DNA of 64,000 nt from an uncultured Caryophanales bacterium. Its GTDB lineage: Bacteria; Bacillota_I; Bacilli_A; RF39; UBA660. Shown here piece after piece: positions 43,630-53,026 of the stretch; position 1 is the first letter of the stretch; each line of letters starts with the position of its first letter. The notes beneath the pieces were generated by a model. That model made no database searches. It was not told the DNA's origin and saw nothing but the letters and a program-made list of their open reading frames with translations. Made by a program: the position numbers and the translations under genes. The DNA lies in NCBI GenBank assembly GCA_946544685.1, contig CAMNML010000001.1, forward strand, positions 1-64,000, read 5' to 3'.

Positions 43630-45135
43630 ATGAAAAAATTCGATAAAAAAATTTTTATAATTAGTTTATTATATTTGGTATGTCCTATTATTTTACAGTT
43701 GTTTTTTTGGTATAATAGATTGATTTCTATACCGTTGATAATATTACTTATTATCGCTACTATTGTTGTTATTAAGAACTATAATCCTTGTAGTGATTTA
43801 GTTTGTAAAAAAATATTTAATAAGAAAAAAATAATTGTTTTTGTTACTTTGATAATTATTTTAAATATTCTTTCAGGTGCTGGTGGTTTGTTTCCTCAGA
43901 ACTGGGATTATCATGGCAGAAATGCTATATTTCATGATTTAATAAACCATAGTTGGCCAATTTATTATGATTATAGTAATTTAGGATATGAAAGTGGTAT
44001 TTTTGGTAATACTGGAATTTTTAACTATTATTTTGCTTTTTGGCTTCCTGGTGCATTGATTGGTAAATTATTTGGATTTAAAATTGCGAGCATATTTATG
44101 CTATTATGGCAGACATTGGGTGTTACTTTATTTTTCTATTATGTTATTAGATTTATGAAATCTATAAAGTTAAGATATTTCTTTATTTTTTTAGCTTTTG
44201 GTGGCCTTAACGTTATAGGTCATATTATAGTTAATTCTATGTATGGTATGCCGATTAGTCCCATAGGAGTGACGCATATTGATACTAGTATGGGCGTGTT
44301 TTGTATGTCATCATTTGTTACACAGCTTTTTTGGGTTTTCAATCAAAGCATTCCTGCGTGGGTATTAGTTATGTTATTTTTACAAGATAAAGATTATAAA
44401 AAATGTGGTTATTATTTTGCATTATTAGTTCCTTTTGGTCCTTTTCCTATGCTTGGTTTTTTATATTTGATATTTTGTTATATATTTTTTGGCAAGAAAT
44501 TAGATTCATTTATAAATTTAGGTCGTATAAAAGGATTATTAACTGTTCCAAATTTCTTTGGATGTATTTCGGTTTTACCTGTTGTATTTATGTATACTTT
44601 AAACGAATCTAAAAAAGGAATATGGTTTATTGATGCATATAAAAATGGTACGTTGGGCGGTTCTTTGATTAATTATTGCTTATTTGTTTTATTAGAATTT
44701 TTAGTTTATATTGTTATTGTTAACAAAAAGAATTTTAAACATGTAATTATGTGTTTTGTATTTTTTGCAGTTGCTCCATTATTCTATATAGGCGGTGCTG
44801 ATTTAGGAAATAGAAGTACTATTCCACTTTTAATTGTATTATATTTATTGGTTGTTCAATTTATTGACAAAATCGACAAGAATGATAAAAAAATATTTTT
44901 TAGACAAAAGTGTTTAATTGTTATTCTTGCTGTTGCATTTATAACCAATTTTAATGAATTATATAGGTCTATTAAATATGAATATGTTAATTTAAAAAGC
45001 CATCAAAGTAATTTTTCCGATGCTTATCAAACGTTTGATAATTTTGAGGGTAAAGAGTGTTCTTTATTTATTACAAATTTTGTTGCTAAATATGATGAAG
45101 AAAATAAAGCTTTAGTATTTATTTTGAGAAAGTAA
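43630..45135 (+). CDS. GT-C-like polytopic membrane protein
   Basis: 501 residues with about twelve hydrophobic segments. The first large outer loop reads GGLFPQNWDYHGRNAIFHDL, with acidic and histidine residues as in GT-C glycosyltransferases. It starts 3 bases after the HAD stop codon and so belongs to the same unit. Exact family not recognised; transfer of a lipid-linked pentose or hexose outside the membrane is inferred. Confidence 0.7.
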   Translation: MKKFDKKIFIISLLYLVCPIILQLFFWYNRLISIPLIILLIIATIVVIKNYNPCSDLVCKKIFNKKKIIVFVTLIIILNILSGAGGLFPQNWDYHGRNAIFHDLINHSWPIYYDYSNLGYESGIFGNTGIFNYYFAFWLPGALIGKLFGFKIASIFMLLWQTLGVTLFFYYVIRFMKSIKLRYFFIFLAFGGLNVIGHIIVNSMYGMPISPIGVTHIDTSMGVFCMSSFVTQLFWVFNQSIPAWVLVMLFLQDKDYKKCGYYFALLVPFGPFPMLGFLYLIFCYIFFGKKLDSFINLGRIKGLLTVPNFFGCISVLPVVFMYTLNESKKGIWFIDAYKNGTLGGSLINYCLFVLLEFLVYIVIVNKKNFKHVIMCFVFFAVAPLFYIGGADLGNRSTIPLLIVLYLLVVQFIDKIDKNDKKIFFRQKCLIVILAVAFITNFNELYRSIKYEYVNLKSHQSNFSDAYQTFDNFEGKECSLFITNFVAKYDEENKALVFILRK

Positions 45136-45137
45136 TG

Positions 45138-45146
45138 TGCTATAAT
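45138..45146 (+). promoter_or_regulatory. Internal extended -10 promoter in the glycan locus
   Basis: TG-C-TATAAT just after the stop codon at 45135, 32 bases before the GtrB-like gene. It may give the second half of the locus extra expression. Confidence 0.55.
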
Positions 45147-45177
45147 TTAGTTGACATATTGTAAGTGAGGTTTTTGT

Positions 45178-46140
45178 ATGAAAAAAGATTTAGTGTTATA
45201 TGTTGTTATTCCTTGTTATAATGAGGAGGAAGTATTAGAAGAAACTACGAGGCAATTGAAAATAAAAATGAGTAGTTTAATTAAAGAAAAAAGTATATCA
45301 AAAGATAGTAGGGTTATGTATGTTAATGATGGTTCTAAGGACGATACTTGGAATTTAATTAAGAATATATCTGATAGAGAAGAATTGTTTACTGGGATAA
45401 GTCTATCTAGAAATAGAGGACATCAAAATGCATTATTAGGTGGTTTGATGACTGCTAAGAAGTATGCTGATGTTATTATTAGTATGGACGCAGATTTACA
45501 AGATGATATAAACGCTATTGATGAAATGCTTGAAAAGTATAAAGAAGGTAATCAAGTTGTATATGGTGTTAGAAGTGCTAGAAAGAAAGATACTTTTTTT
45601 AAGAAGTTTACGGCTGAGTCATTTTATAAATTTATGAAAGTTTTAGGTGTAGATATTGTTTTTAATCATGCTGATTATAGATTAACATCAAAGCGTGTTT
45701 TAGATGAGTTAGAAAATTTTGGTGAGGTAAATTTATTCTTGAGAGGTATGTTTCCTTTAGTTGGTTTTAAATCTGATGTAGTTTATTACGAAAGAAATGA
45801 GAGATTTGCAGGTGAATCAAAATATCCTCTTAAAAAAATGTTACATTTTGCATGGGATGGAATTACATCATTTAGTGTTAAACCATTGCAATTAATTTTA
45901 TCATTAGGAACAATATTATCATTTTGTTCATTTATTGTACTTGTTGTTTTTCTAATTCTTTATTTTGTTAAAGATAATATATCTCCTAATTTGTTCTTAA
46001 TTGTTTCAATTTGGTTTGCTTGTGGAATTCAATTGATATCTGTTGGATTATTAGGACAATATATTGGTAAAATTTATAACGAAGTTAAGAGGAGACCTAG
46101 ATTTATTATTTCAGAAAATTTAAATGAAGAGGAAAAGTAA
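45178..46140 (+). CDS. GtrB-like polyprenyl-phosphate glycosyltransferase (GT2)
   Basis: 320 residues. GT-A domain with VVIPCYNEEEVLEETTRQL, YVNDGSKDDTWNLI, the metal site ISMDADLQDDI and RFAGESKYPLKKM, then two membrane helices (about 240-262 and 270-300) with GQYIGKIYNEVKRRP at the end, exactly the GtrB/DPM layout. It charges undecaprenyl phosphate with a hexose on the inner face. GAGG lies 7 bases upstream of the ATG. The next gene, a GT-C-like protein overlapping by one base, would use the product outside. Confidence 0.92.
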   Translation: MKKDLVLYVVIPCYNEEEVLEETTRQLKIKMSSLIKEKSISKDSRVMYVNDGSKDDTWNLIKNISDREELFTGISLSRNRGHQNALLGGLMTAKKYADVIISMDADLQDDINAIDEMLEKYKEGNQVVYGVRSARKKDTFFKKFTAESFYKFMKVLGVDIVFNHADYRLTSKRVLDELENFGEVNLFLRGMFPLVGFKSDVVYYERNERFAGESKYPLKKMLHFAWDGITSFSVKPLQLILSLGTILSFCSFIVLVVFLILYFVKDNISPNLFLIVSIWFACGIQLISVGLLGQYIGKIYNEVKRRPRFIISENLNEEEK

Positions 46141-48827
46141 TGAATAAGTTTTTTAATAATAATGATAAGAAGATTTGTATATATTTGTTTTGCTTTGCTT
46201 TTCTTTTTTTTATTTTTATTGGAGTCTTACTTACTTATAATTTCGATATTGCATGTAACAATAATTTGTTATTTGATTCTGATTCAAGCAGAGTAATTGG
46301 TGATATTACTGGTATTTTTTATAATCATTATAGATTAAAGGTTCATCCGTTGTTTTTGATTCTGGTTCAACCTATTTATTTTATATTAAAAGGCTTCTTT
46401 ATAAATAATATGTTGTCTTTAGTTTTTTTGTCGTCGATTGTTTCTTCGCTAACAGTTGTTTTAATATATAAAATTTTAAGACTTTATAGCGAGAATAAAA
46501 AAATATGTATTCTTATATCGTTGTGCTATCTATTTTCTTTTTCAAATTATGTTTTTACTGCTGGCATTGAAGTTTATAATTTCGCTGTTTTATTCTTAGT
46601 TTTATTATGGTATTATGTTTTGAAAAAAATTAATCAAAATAATTTTTCTATTTTTTCTAATATTATTCTTTCTATTTTGGGTGTGTTATCCTTATCTTTT
46701 ACTATAACAAATGGAGTTGTTTTTTTAATTCTTTTATTTGCTTTATTAGTTTTAAAGAAAATTAAATTTCGTAATTTCGTATTTGTTTTGCTTTTAACAA
46801 CGGCTATTTTTTCAATAGGAGTTTTATTTCAAAATATTGTTTGGCATAATACGCCTGTTTTAAATGGTGATAATTTTAGTGAAGAAAAAAATTATACTGA
46901 ATATAAAATTACTCTTGATAAAGTTAAGAAAGTTGTAAAAAATGATTTTTATTATTCTATTTTAGGAAATAACGTTGATGTTGTAAGTGTTAATGGTAGA
47001 GAATATAGTGGAGCAAATTATAAGTTGTTTTTTGCTCAAAGTAATCTTTTAGAATTGTGTTTTATTAGTATTTTTTATGTACTGTTTTTAATTCTCTTAT
47101 TAAGAAATATTAAACATAATTTTGTAGTTAATATTGCTTTTGTTACAGCTTTTTTGTTTAATTCTTTATTGCATGTTTTTTATGGAAACGATTCTGCTTT
47201 TTTATATTCGCTGCATTTTGTTTATTTGATTTTTTTATGTTTTGGGCTTAATTTATCTAGTGAAAAAAATAGTATCTTAAGAGATATATCTGTAATTTAT
47301 CTTTTGATTTTATTGTTTTTACAGATAATATTTAATAATTATTTCTTTATTAAAATTATTAGATTTGTTTGTGGTGTTTTAGAATCAAATTATTTTGTTA
47401 AAAACTTTGGTATATTTAAATCTACTTTAATTTTATTTGTTTTAATGGCTATATTAATTTTATTAGTATTGTTATTATATAGATTAATAATTAAATTTAA
47501 AAAATCTGAAAATAATGAAGAAAAGATATGTTTGGTTTGTTCATCATTATTGATTTTATTAGTTATTCAATGTTTTTTCATTGCTTTAGAAACAACTCCA
47601 ATTTATGATATGTTTTTTTGGAAGAAGATTGTTGTGAATCATTCTGAAGATATAAGTTTTAAAAATATTGTTAGCAATAAAGAAGCTTTGTCTGGTAAAT
47701 ATTTTGATGAAATGAGAAATCTTGAACAATATATTTTAGAATATAATTCTTTTTTAGATAATTATAGTAATGAAAGAGTTGATTTTTTAAATGATAATAC
47801 TTATTATTTTTTTGGCTTTGGTAATAGAAAAAAGATTGTTTTTGTTGATTCAAAATTAATTGATATTGAGACAAAAGAGGTTATTTATGAATTTAATATG
47901 AAATCTTCTTTGATTATTCCAAATATATATACAGTTATTATTGAAACGAAGGATGGTCAATTTATTAAATTATATGAGGATGAAAAAGGAGTTCATTTTA
48001 GCTCTGAAACTGATAATTACATTATCGAAGGTACTGACGTTTTTATAGATTTATATAAATTTGATAATCAAAAATATAAAAATATTAAAAGAGTTTTGTA
48101 TGGTGAGATTTTGTTTAATATAAAAGATAGTGTAATTTATCCTAATATTTTAGTTTATGATAAACCATGGTATCGAGATGCTGCATTAGGGACAATGGTT
48201 TTAAAACAAACTGGAAATTTAGATTTAATAAGTGATTGGGTGTACAATATTACAGATGTGTATGATAGGCAAAATAATGGAAATTGTGAAACTGATAATT
48301 TAGGAGAATTATTGTATATTATTTCAACTCAAAACAAGAAAAATAATAAATTAATCAACAAAATTAAAACAGAGGCTGAAAAAAATGCTAATAGTAATCT
48401 ATATGGCGACTATCTTTGTGGTTCTACTGATTTTGGTAAAAGGTGTATGTATCAAAATCTTTGGTATAGGTTTGGTTTAGAATCTTTGAATGAAAAATAT
48501 GAATTTTCTATGCCAAATGAGATTGATGATTATACTTCAATGGTTTGGTGGTATGATTATGATGCTATTGATGGCGTAGATGCTGTCGTTGATGCAAATT
48601 ATCCGTATTTAACATTTGCTAATTTTCATAAAAGTCATATGGGTAAAATTGTTTTTAATGGATCTATTTATCCGCTGTCTTGGGAGAAAAGTGCAAGCCA
48701 AGCAGATTATTCCAAAATGAATTTTTTAGGAAATAATTATGTTGATAATAGAGTTTCGCCGTTGCATACATGGACAGCTGCAGAAATGTTATTGTTTTTA
48801 TTAGATGAAACTGGTAATTTAAAATAA
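46140..48827 (+). CDS. GT-C-like membrane protein with large C-terminal alpha-helical domain
   Basis: 895 residues. The first 480 or so have about twelve membrane segments. The outer C-terminal domain (about 500-895) contains LVYDKPWYRDAALGTMVLKQ, NNGNCETDNLGELLYI, LWYRFG, YTSMVWWYDYDAI and SPLHTWTAAEMLLFLLDE, which look like the inner helices of an (alpha/alpha)-toroid glycosidase or related fold. I do not know this combination. It could transfer a sugar with one half and bind, trim or phosphorolyse glycan with the other. The one-base overlap with the GtrB-like gene ties their functions. Confidence 0.65.
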   Translation: MNKFFNNNDKKICIYLFCFAFLFFIFIGVLLTYNFDIACNNNLLFDSDSSRVIGDITGIFYNHYRLKVHPLFLILVQPIYFILKGFFINNMLSLVFLSSIVSSLTVVLIYKILRLYSENKKICILISLCYLFSFSNYVFTAGIEVYNFAVLFLVLLWYYVLKKINQNNFSIFSNIILSILGVLSLSFTITNGVVFLILLFALLVLKKIKFRNFVFVLLLTTAIFSIGVLFQNIVWHNTPVLNGDNFSEEKNYTEYKITLDKVKKVVKNDFYYSILGNNVDVVSVNGREYSGANYKLFFAQSNLLELCFISIFYVLFLILLLRNIKHNFVVNIAFVTAFLFNSLLHVFYGNDSAFLYSLHFVYLIFLCFGLNLSSEKNSILRDISVIYLLILLFLQIIFNNYFFIKIIRFVCGVLESNYFVKNFGIFKSTLILFVLMAILILLVLLLYRLIIKFKKSENNEEKICLVCSSLLILLVIQCFFIALETTPIYDMFFWKKIVVNHSEDISFKNIVSNKEALSGKYFDEMRNLEQYILEYNSFLDNYSNERVDFLNDNTYYFFGFGNRKKIVFVDSKLIDIETKEVIYEFNMKSSLIIPNIYTVIIETKDGQFIKLYEDEKGVHFSSETDNYIIEGTDVFIDLYKFDNQKYKNIKRVLYGEILFNIKDSVIYPNILVYDKPWYRDAALGTMVLKQTGNLDLISDWVYNITDVYDRQNNGNCETDNLGELLYIISTQNKKNNKLINKIKTEAEKNANSNLYGDYLCGSTDFGKRCMYQNLWYRFGLESLNEKYEFSMPNEIDDYTSMVWWYDYDAIDGVDAVVDANYPYLTFANFHKSHMGKIVFNGSIYPLSWEKSASQADYSKMNFLGNNYVDNRVSPLHTWTAAEMLLFLLDETGNLK

Positions 48828-48831
48828 GTTT

Positions 48832-48840
48832 TGATATAAT
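48832..48840 (+). promoter_or_regulatory. Extended -10 promoter of the CotH gene
   Basis: TG-A-TATAAT beginning 4 bases after the previous stop codon, 30 bases before the TTG start at 48870. Confidence 0.6.
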
Positions 48841-48869
48841 AAAATTGTTTTGTGTTAGGGGGGATTTTT

Positions 48870-50369
48870 TTGAAGAAATATAAAGTTTATTTTTTTGCGG
48901 TTTTAGTATTATTGTTTTCTTTTATTTTCTTTAAAAGCTTTTTTCCTAACAATGTAAATCTGTCAAAAATATATTCGGACAATGAAAAAGTGGACAATTT
49001 GGTTGATGCTATTATTGCTGATAAACAGCAAGTCGTTTATAATAAGAATGAAAGTCGTTGTTATATTCCTAATATCAATTTTTTAAAAAAAAGTAAAATT
49101 AGTGTATTATCTGATTTTACTAAAGTAAAGATTTATTTGAATTACATTGATGGTAAATATAATTTAATTGCATTCACTGATAAATATTATCAAGTTATTG
49201 AAGTTATTGTTACTAAAATACCTATTGTTAGCGTTTATGATATGGATATTCCTAAATATGATAATGATTATTTTAATCGTAAATTGTTATCTGATTGCTT
49301 TGAGGATGAAAAAAATATTTCGAATGTTGGTGTTCATTTTTTTGGTTTAGATAATTTAAATATTAAGAGTGAGGCTCAGATGAGTGTGAGAGGTGCTTCA
49401 AGTCAATTATTTGATAAAAAGGCTTATAAATTGAAATTTACTAAAAAGGTTAAATTTATAAGTGATTACAATGATGATGTTTGGGTTTTAGATGCTTCTT
49501 ATACTGATAAGTCTAAAATTCGTAATAAATTATCTAGTGATATATGGAATCTTATTAATAATAATCAAAAAATTAATAATGATTTGCATGTTGATTATTG
49601 TGAATTATTTATTAATAATGAATATGCTGGTTTGTATACACTGAAGAATAAGGTTAATAGGAATATTACGGGTGTTACGGATGATGGTATATTGATTAAA
49701 TCAATTGCTATTTTGAGACCTGATTATGTTGATGGTTTATTAAACAGTAATTTTAAGGTAAGTGATGGATATTTCTTAAATTATGAAATTAAAAAATATA
49801 GTAATAATGGTTATTATTCAATTATATCAAAATTAAAAGATTATTACAGTTATTATTATGATGTTGTTGATTATGACATTGTACATAGAGACTATGATAT
49901 TGATAATTTTATTAATTATAAGATTTTTGTTGCTCTAATTGGCGGTAATGATAATGCTACTTATAATCAATATATTTCTTTAAGTAATTCTAATTCTAAA
50001 ATATTGACTACTCCATGGGATATGGATTTAACATGGGGATTAAAATGGGACGATTATAATGGGTTACATAGTTATTTTTCAATTGATTCTAGTTATGATC
50101 TAAACTGGATGAATAGTGATATTATTTTTAATATGGATTTTAAAACTTTTAATTTGTTAAAACAAAGGTATTGGGAATTGCGAAAAGATATTATCACAAT
50201 GGACACTATTAATGGGTACTTAAATTCTTATAAGCAATTGTTTGTTGATAGTGAAGCAGCTAGCCGTGATAGTGAGAGATGGTATGAATATGATGTAGAG
50301 TATGAGATTGAACAGATTCGTGAGTGGGCTATTCGTAGAATTCAGTTTTTAGATGAATATTTTAAATAA
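48870..50369 (+). CDS. CotH-family protein (spore-coat-kinase-like fold)
   Basis: 499 residues starting at TTG: AGGGGGG ends 6 bases before it, while the GTG at 48852 lies upstream of that site. A membrane helix or signal (about 5-24) is followed by the CotH domain with QMSVRGASSQLFDKKAYKLK, WVLDASYTDKSKIRNKLSSD, CELFINNEYAGLYTLKNKVN and the metal motif TTPWDMDLTWG around 382-386. Bacillus CotH phosphorylates spore coat proteins; in many bacteria CotH genes sit beside VTC and DUF4956 genes, as here, with unknown function. An extracellular location is implied by the N-terminal helix. Confidence 0.88.
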   Translation: MKKYKVYFFAVLVLLFSFIFFKSFFPNNVNLSKIYSDNEKVDNLVDAIIADKQQVVYNKNESRCYIPNINFLKKSKISVLSDFTKVKIYLNYIDGKYNLIAFTDKYYQVIEVIVTKIPIVSVYDMDIPKYDNDYFNRKLLSDCFEDEKNISNVGVHFFGLDNLNIKSEAQMSVRGASSQLFDKKAYKLKFTKKVKFISDYNDDVWVLDASYTDKSKIRNKLSSDIWNLINNNQKINNDLHVDYCELFINNEYAGLYTLKNKVNRNITGVTDDGILIKSIAILRPDYVDGLLNSNFKVSDGYFLNYEIKKYSNNGYYSIISKLKDYYSYYYDVVDYDIVHRDYDIDNFINYKIFVALIGGNDNATYNQYISLSNSNSKILTTPWDMDLTWGLKWDDYNGLHSYFSIDSSYDLNWMNSDIIFNMDFKTFNLLKQRYWELRKDIITMDTINGYLNSYKQLFVDSEAASRDSERWYEYDVEYEIEQIREWAIRRIQFLDEYFK

Positions 50370-50395
50370 AAACTTCTATTAATTTAGGAGTTTTT
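50368..50395 (+). terminator. Terminator after the CotH gene
   Basis: AAAAACTTCT / AGGAGTTTTT (10 bp, one G-U) around an 8-base loop; ends in five T. Confidence 0.75.
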
Positions 50396-50417
50396 ATTTA
50401 TTTATCTATTTTTATTG

Positions 50418-50426
50418 TGATATAAT
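50418..50426 (+). promoter_or_regulatory. Extended -10 promoter of the VTC-DUF4956 pair
   Basis: TG-A-TATAAT, 20 bases before the VTC start codon, right after the CotH terminator. Confidence 0.6.
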
Positions 50427-50446
50427 ATAAATTGTTGGAGGTAGTT

Positions 50447-51145
50447 ATGTTTAGATTTGAAAATAAGTATTTAATTAATAGTCTTCAAATTGAAGAGTTA
50501 AAACATAGATTAGCTCCAGTAGTATCACTTGATCCTATATTATCTGGTAGAAAGTTTTATAGTATTAGAAGTTTGTATTTTGATGATAATTTTGATACTT
50601 GTTTAAATCAGGTTATTAATGGGGTAAGTAAGAGAGTTAAATATAGAATTCGTTTTTATAATTTCAATGAGAAATATATTATTTTAGAAAAGAAATATAA
50701 GATTAATAATATGACTCGTAAGGCTAGCTGTGAAATTACTAAGGAACAGGCACTTGACATTATTAATAATAGAAATTTAAATATTTCTAAAGATAATCCT
50801 AAGTTATTAAATGAGTTTTATTTAAAAATAAGATGTGATGGATTTAAACCTAAGATTATTATTGATTATGATAGAATTCCTTATGTATATGATTCAGGTA
50901 CTGTTAGAGTTACAGTTGATCATAATCTTTCTTGTAGTTATGATATTAAGGGTTTTTTTAATAAGGATATATTAAGGATTCCTTTGATGGAGAAGGGTTA
51001 TTCTATTTTGGAAGTTAAGTATACTGGTTTTATGCCTGATTTTATAAGATATTGTATTCAAATAAAGGGGCTAGAGTTATCTTCTTATTCTAAATATAAG
51101 AATGGTAGATTAGCACTTAAAAATTATGTTGGAGGTTGTTTATGA
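50447..51145 (+). CDS. VTC-domain protein (polyphosphate-polymerase-like)
   Basis: 232 residues; GGAGG lies 5 bases before the ATG. The beta-tunnel of VTC domains is visible: RFENKYLINSLQIEELK, SIRSLYFDDNFDTCLNQ, KRVKYRIRFYNFNEKYIILE with the basic residues lining the tunnel, EKKYKINNMTRKAS and a late GYSILEVKYTGFMPDFI. Yeast VTC4 makes polyphosphate from ATP; the bacterial relatives are uncharacterised. The partner membrane protein DUF4956 follows with a 4-bp overlap. Confidence 0.9.
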   Translation: MFRFENKYLINSLQIEELKHRLAPVVSLDPILSGRKFYSIRSLYFDDNFDTCLNQVINGVSKRVKYRIRFYNFNEKYIILEKKYKINNMTRKASCEITKEQALDIINNRNLNISKDNPKLLNEFYLKIRCDGFKPKIIIDYDRIPYVYDSGTVRVTVDHNLSCSYDIKGFFNKDILRIPLMEKGYSILEVKYTGFMPDFIRYCIQIKGLELSSYSKYKNGRLALKNYVGGCL

Positions 51146-51813
51146 GTTTTTCAGATATTTTTAAAAAGAATTTTTTAGAGAATTTTACAGGTACTATTAG
51201 TATTCAAATGGTTATAGTTACACTTTTAATGGCATTACTATTTTCATTTGTTGTTTTTAATATTTATAAATTAACTAGTAAGAATACTATATATTCTAGA
51301 AATTTTAATATTACTATGTCTTTGATTGGTATTGTTACTGCTGGTGTTGTATTATCAATGCAGGCAAATATTGTTGTTTCACTTGGTATGGTTGGTGCTT
51401 TAAGTATTGTAAGATTTAGAACTGCTGTTAAGGAACCAAGAGATTTATTATTCTTATTTTGGTCGATTAGTAATGGTATTATAATTGGAGCTGGAGTATA
51501 TTCATTAGTATTTATTATGGCTATTGTACTTTCTATTGGACTTTTATTATTTGATTTAATTCCAGCTAGAAAGATTCCTTATTTATTAGTTGCTAATTTT
51601 AGTAATGCTACTGCTGGTGATAAGATTGAAAATATGTTAAATGAAAATAATATTAAGTATAGAGTTAAGTCTCGTAATGTTACTAAGGATAATATTGATA
51701 TTATTTATGAATTATATTGTAGTGACGCAAATGATTTACAAAATAGTTTAAGTAAAATTAAAGAAATTACATCCTTTAATTTATTAACTCAAGATGGAGA
51801 ATGCCAATTTTAG
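51142..51813 (+). CDS. DUF4956 membrane protein
   Basis: 223 residues behind TGGAGG. Four membrane helices with SLGMVGALSIVRFRTAVKEP, the family's hallmark, then a small soluble ferredoxin-like tail (about 150-223). DUF4956 proteins occur with VTC and CotH genes. Function unknown; the VTC protein may hand its product to this membrane partner. Confidence 0.9.
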   Translation: MSFSDIFKKNFLENFTGTISIQMVIVTLLMALLFSFVVFNIYKLTSKNTIYSRNFNITMSLIGIVTAGVVLSMQANIVVSLGMVGALSIVRFRTAVKEPRDLLFLFWSISNGIIIGAGVYSLVFIMAIVLSIGLLLFDLIPARKIPYLLVANFSNATAGDKIENMLNENNIKYRVKSRNVTKDNIDIIYELYCSDANDLQNSLSKIKEITSFNLLTQDGECQF

Positions 51814-51830
51814 GTATTCTTTTTAATTTT

Positions 51831-51858
51831 AAATAGTAATTAACTTTACTATTTTTTT
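51831..51858 (+). terminator. Terminator after the DUF4956 gene
   Basis: AAATAGTAA / TTACTATTT (9 bp) around TTAACT, followed by a T run. Confidence 0.8.
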
Positions 51859-51903
51859 TAATTATTTTATAATTATTATAGGGGTTTATAGAATGAGGTG
51901 AGT

Positions 51904-53019
51904 ATGAAGAGGGTTGTTATTTTAGCTTTACACTTGGGCTACGGAGGAATTGAAAGAGCTATAAGTGATTTGGCTAATAGTTTAGTTGATGATTATATCG
52001 TAGAAATTGTTTCTACTTATAAGGTTTATGATAAACCTGTTAATAGATTGGATAGAAGGGTTAAAGTTACTTATTTAAGTGATTTAAAACCTAATAAAAA
52101 AGAGTTTAAGAATTGTTTAAAGAAGTTTAAATTGATAAGTGCTTTTAAGGAAGGAATTAAAAGTATTAAGATTCTTAAATTAAAGAAAGAATTGATGATT
52201 AATTACATTAAAGAGTGTGATTCTGATGTTATTATTTCTACTCGTGATATTCATAATAAATGGCTTGGTGAGTATGCTAGAGATGGCATTTTAAAGATTG
52301 GTTGGGAGCATAATCATCATCATGGGAATATGAAGTATGCGAATAAGATAATTGATAGTTGTAGTAATTTAGATTTTTTTGTTTTAGTTTCTAAAGATTT
52401 AACTGATTTTTATAAGGATAGAGTAAAACCTAAATGTGTTTATATTCCTAATCTGGTTTCAAAAGCTAAAACTAAGTCTGATTTAAAGAGTCTTAATTTA
52501 GTAAGTATTGGTAGGTTATCTAAAGAAAAAGGTTTTTTAGATTTATTGGATGTATTTAGTTTAGTTCACGATAAGCATTCAGAGTGTAAATTAAATATTA
52601 TTGGTGATGGAGAAGAAAAGGATAAAATTGTTTCTAAAATTAATAGGTTAGGTTTATCTGATAGTGTTATTATGCATGGTTTTTTAGATAAGGATAAAGT
52701 TGGAGATATATTATCTAATTCTTCTGTTTATGTTATGTGTTCTTATACTGAATCTTTTGGTATTGTTTTATTAGAAGCATTTTCTTATGGTGTTCCTTGT
52801 GTTGCTTTTGATTCTGCTGAGGGTGCTCGCGAGATTATTAGTAACAATTGGGATGGTTATTTGATTAAGGATAGGAATAAGGAAGAAATGGCTAAAAGGG
52901 TCTGTAATTTAATTGATAATTATAGTAGAAGATTTATAATGGGTAATAACGCTATTAAAAAAGCTGATAAGTATTCATTAGAAGAAGTAATGGATAAGTG
53001 GAAGAAAATTATAAAGTAG
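51904..53019 (+). CDS. GT4-family glycosyltransferase
   Basis: 371 residues from the ATG behind TGAGGTGA. It begins VVILALHLGYGGIERAIS, has EHNHHHGNMKYANKII in the acceptor half, and in the donor half NLVSIGRLSKEKGFLDL, KLNIIGDGEEKDKI and YTESFGIVLLEAFSYGVPCV with both donor-binding glutamates. It is the first gene of a short run with the Alg14/Alg13-like pair. Confidence 0.9.
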   Translation: MKRVVILALHLGYGGIERAISDLANSLVDDYIVEIVSTYKVYDKPVNRLDRRVKVTYLSDLKPNKKEFKNCLKKFKLISAFKEGIKSIKILKLKKELMINYIKECDSDVIISTRDIHNKWLGEYARDGILKIGWEHNHHHGNMKYANKIIDSCSNLDFFVLVSKDLTDFYKDRVKPKCVYIPNLVSKAKTKSDLKSLNLVSIGRLSKEKGFLDLLDVFSLVHDKHSECKLNIIGDGEEKDKIVSKINRLGLSDSVIMHGFLDKDKVGDILSNSSVYVMCSYTESFGIVLLEAFSYGVPCVAFDSAEGAREIISNNWDGYLIKDRNKEEMAKRVCNLIDNYSRRFIMGNNAIKKADKYSLEEVMDKWKKIIK

Positions 53020-53026
53020 GTGACTT

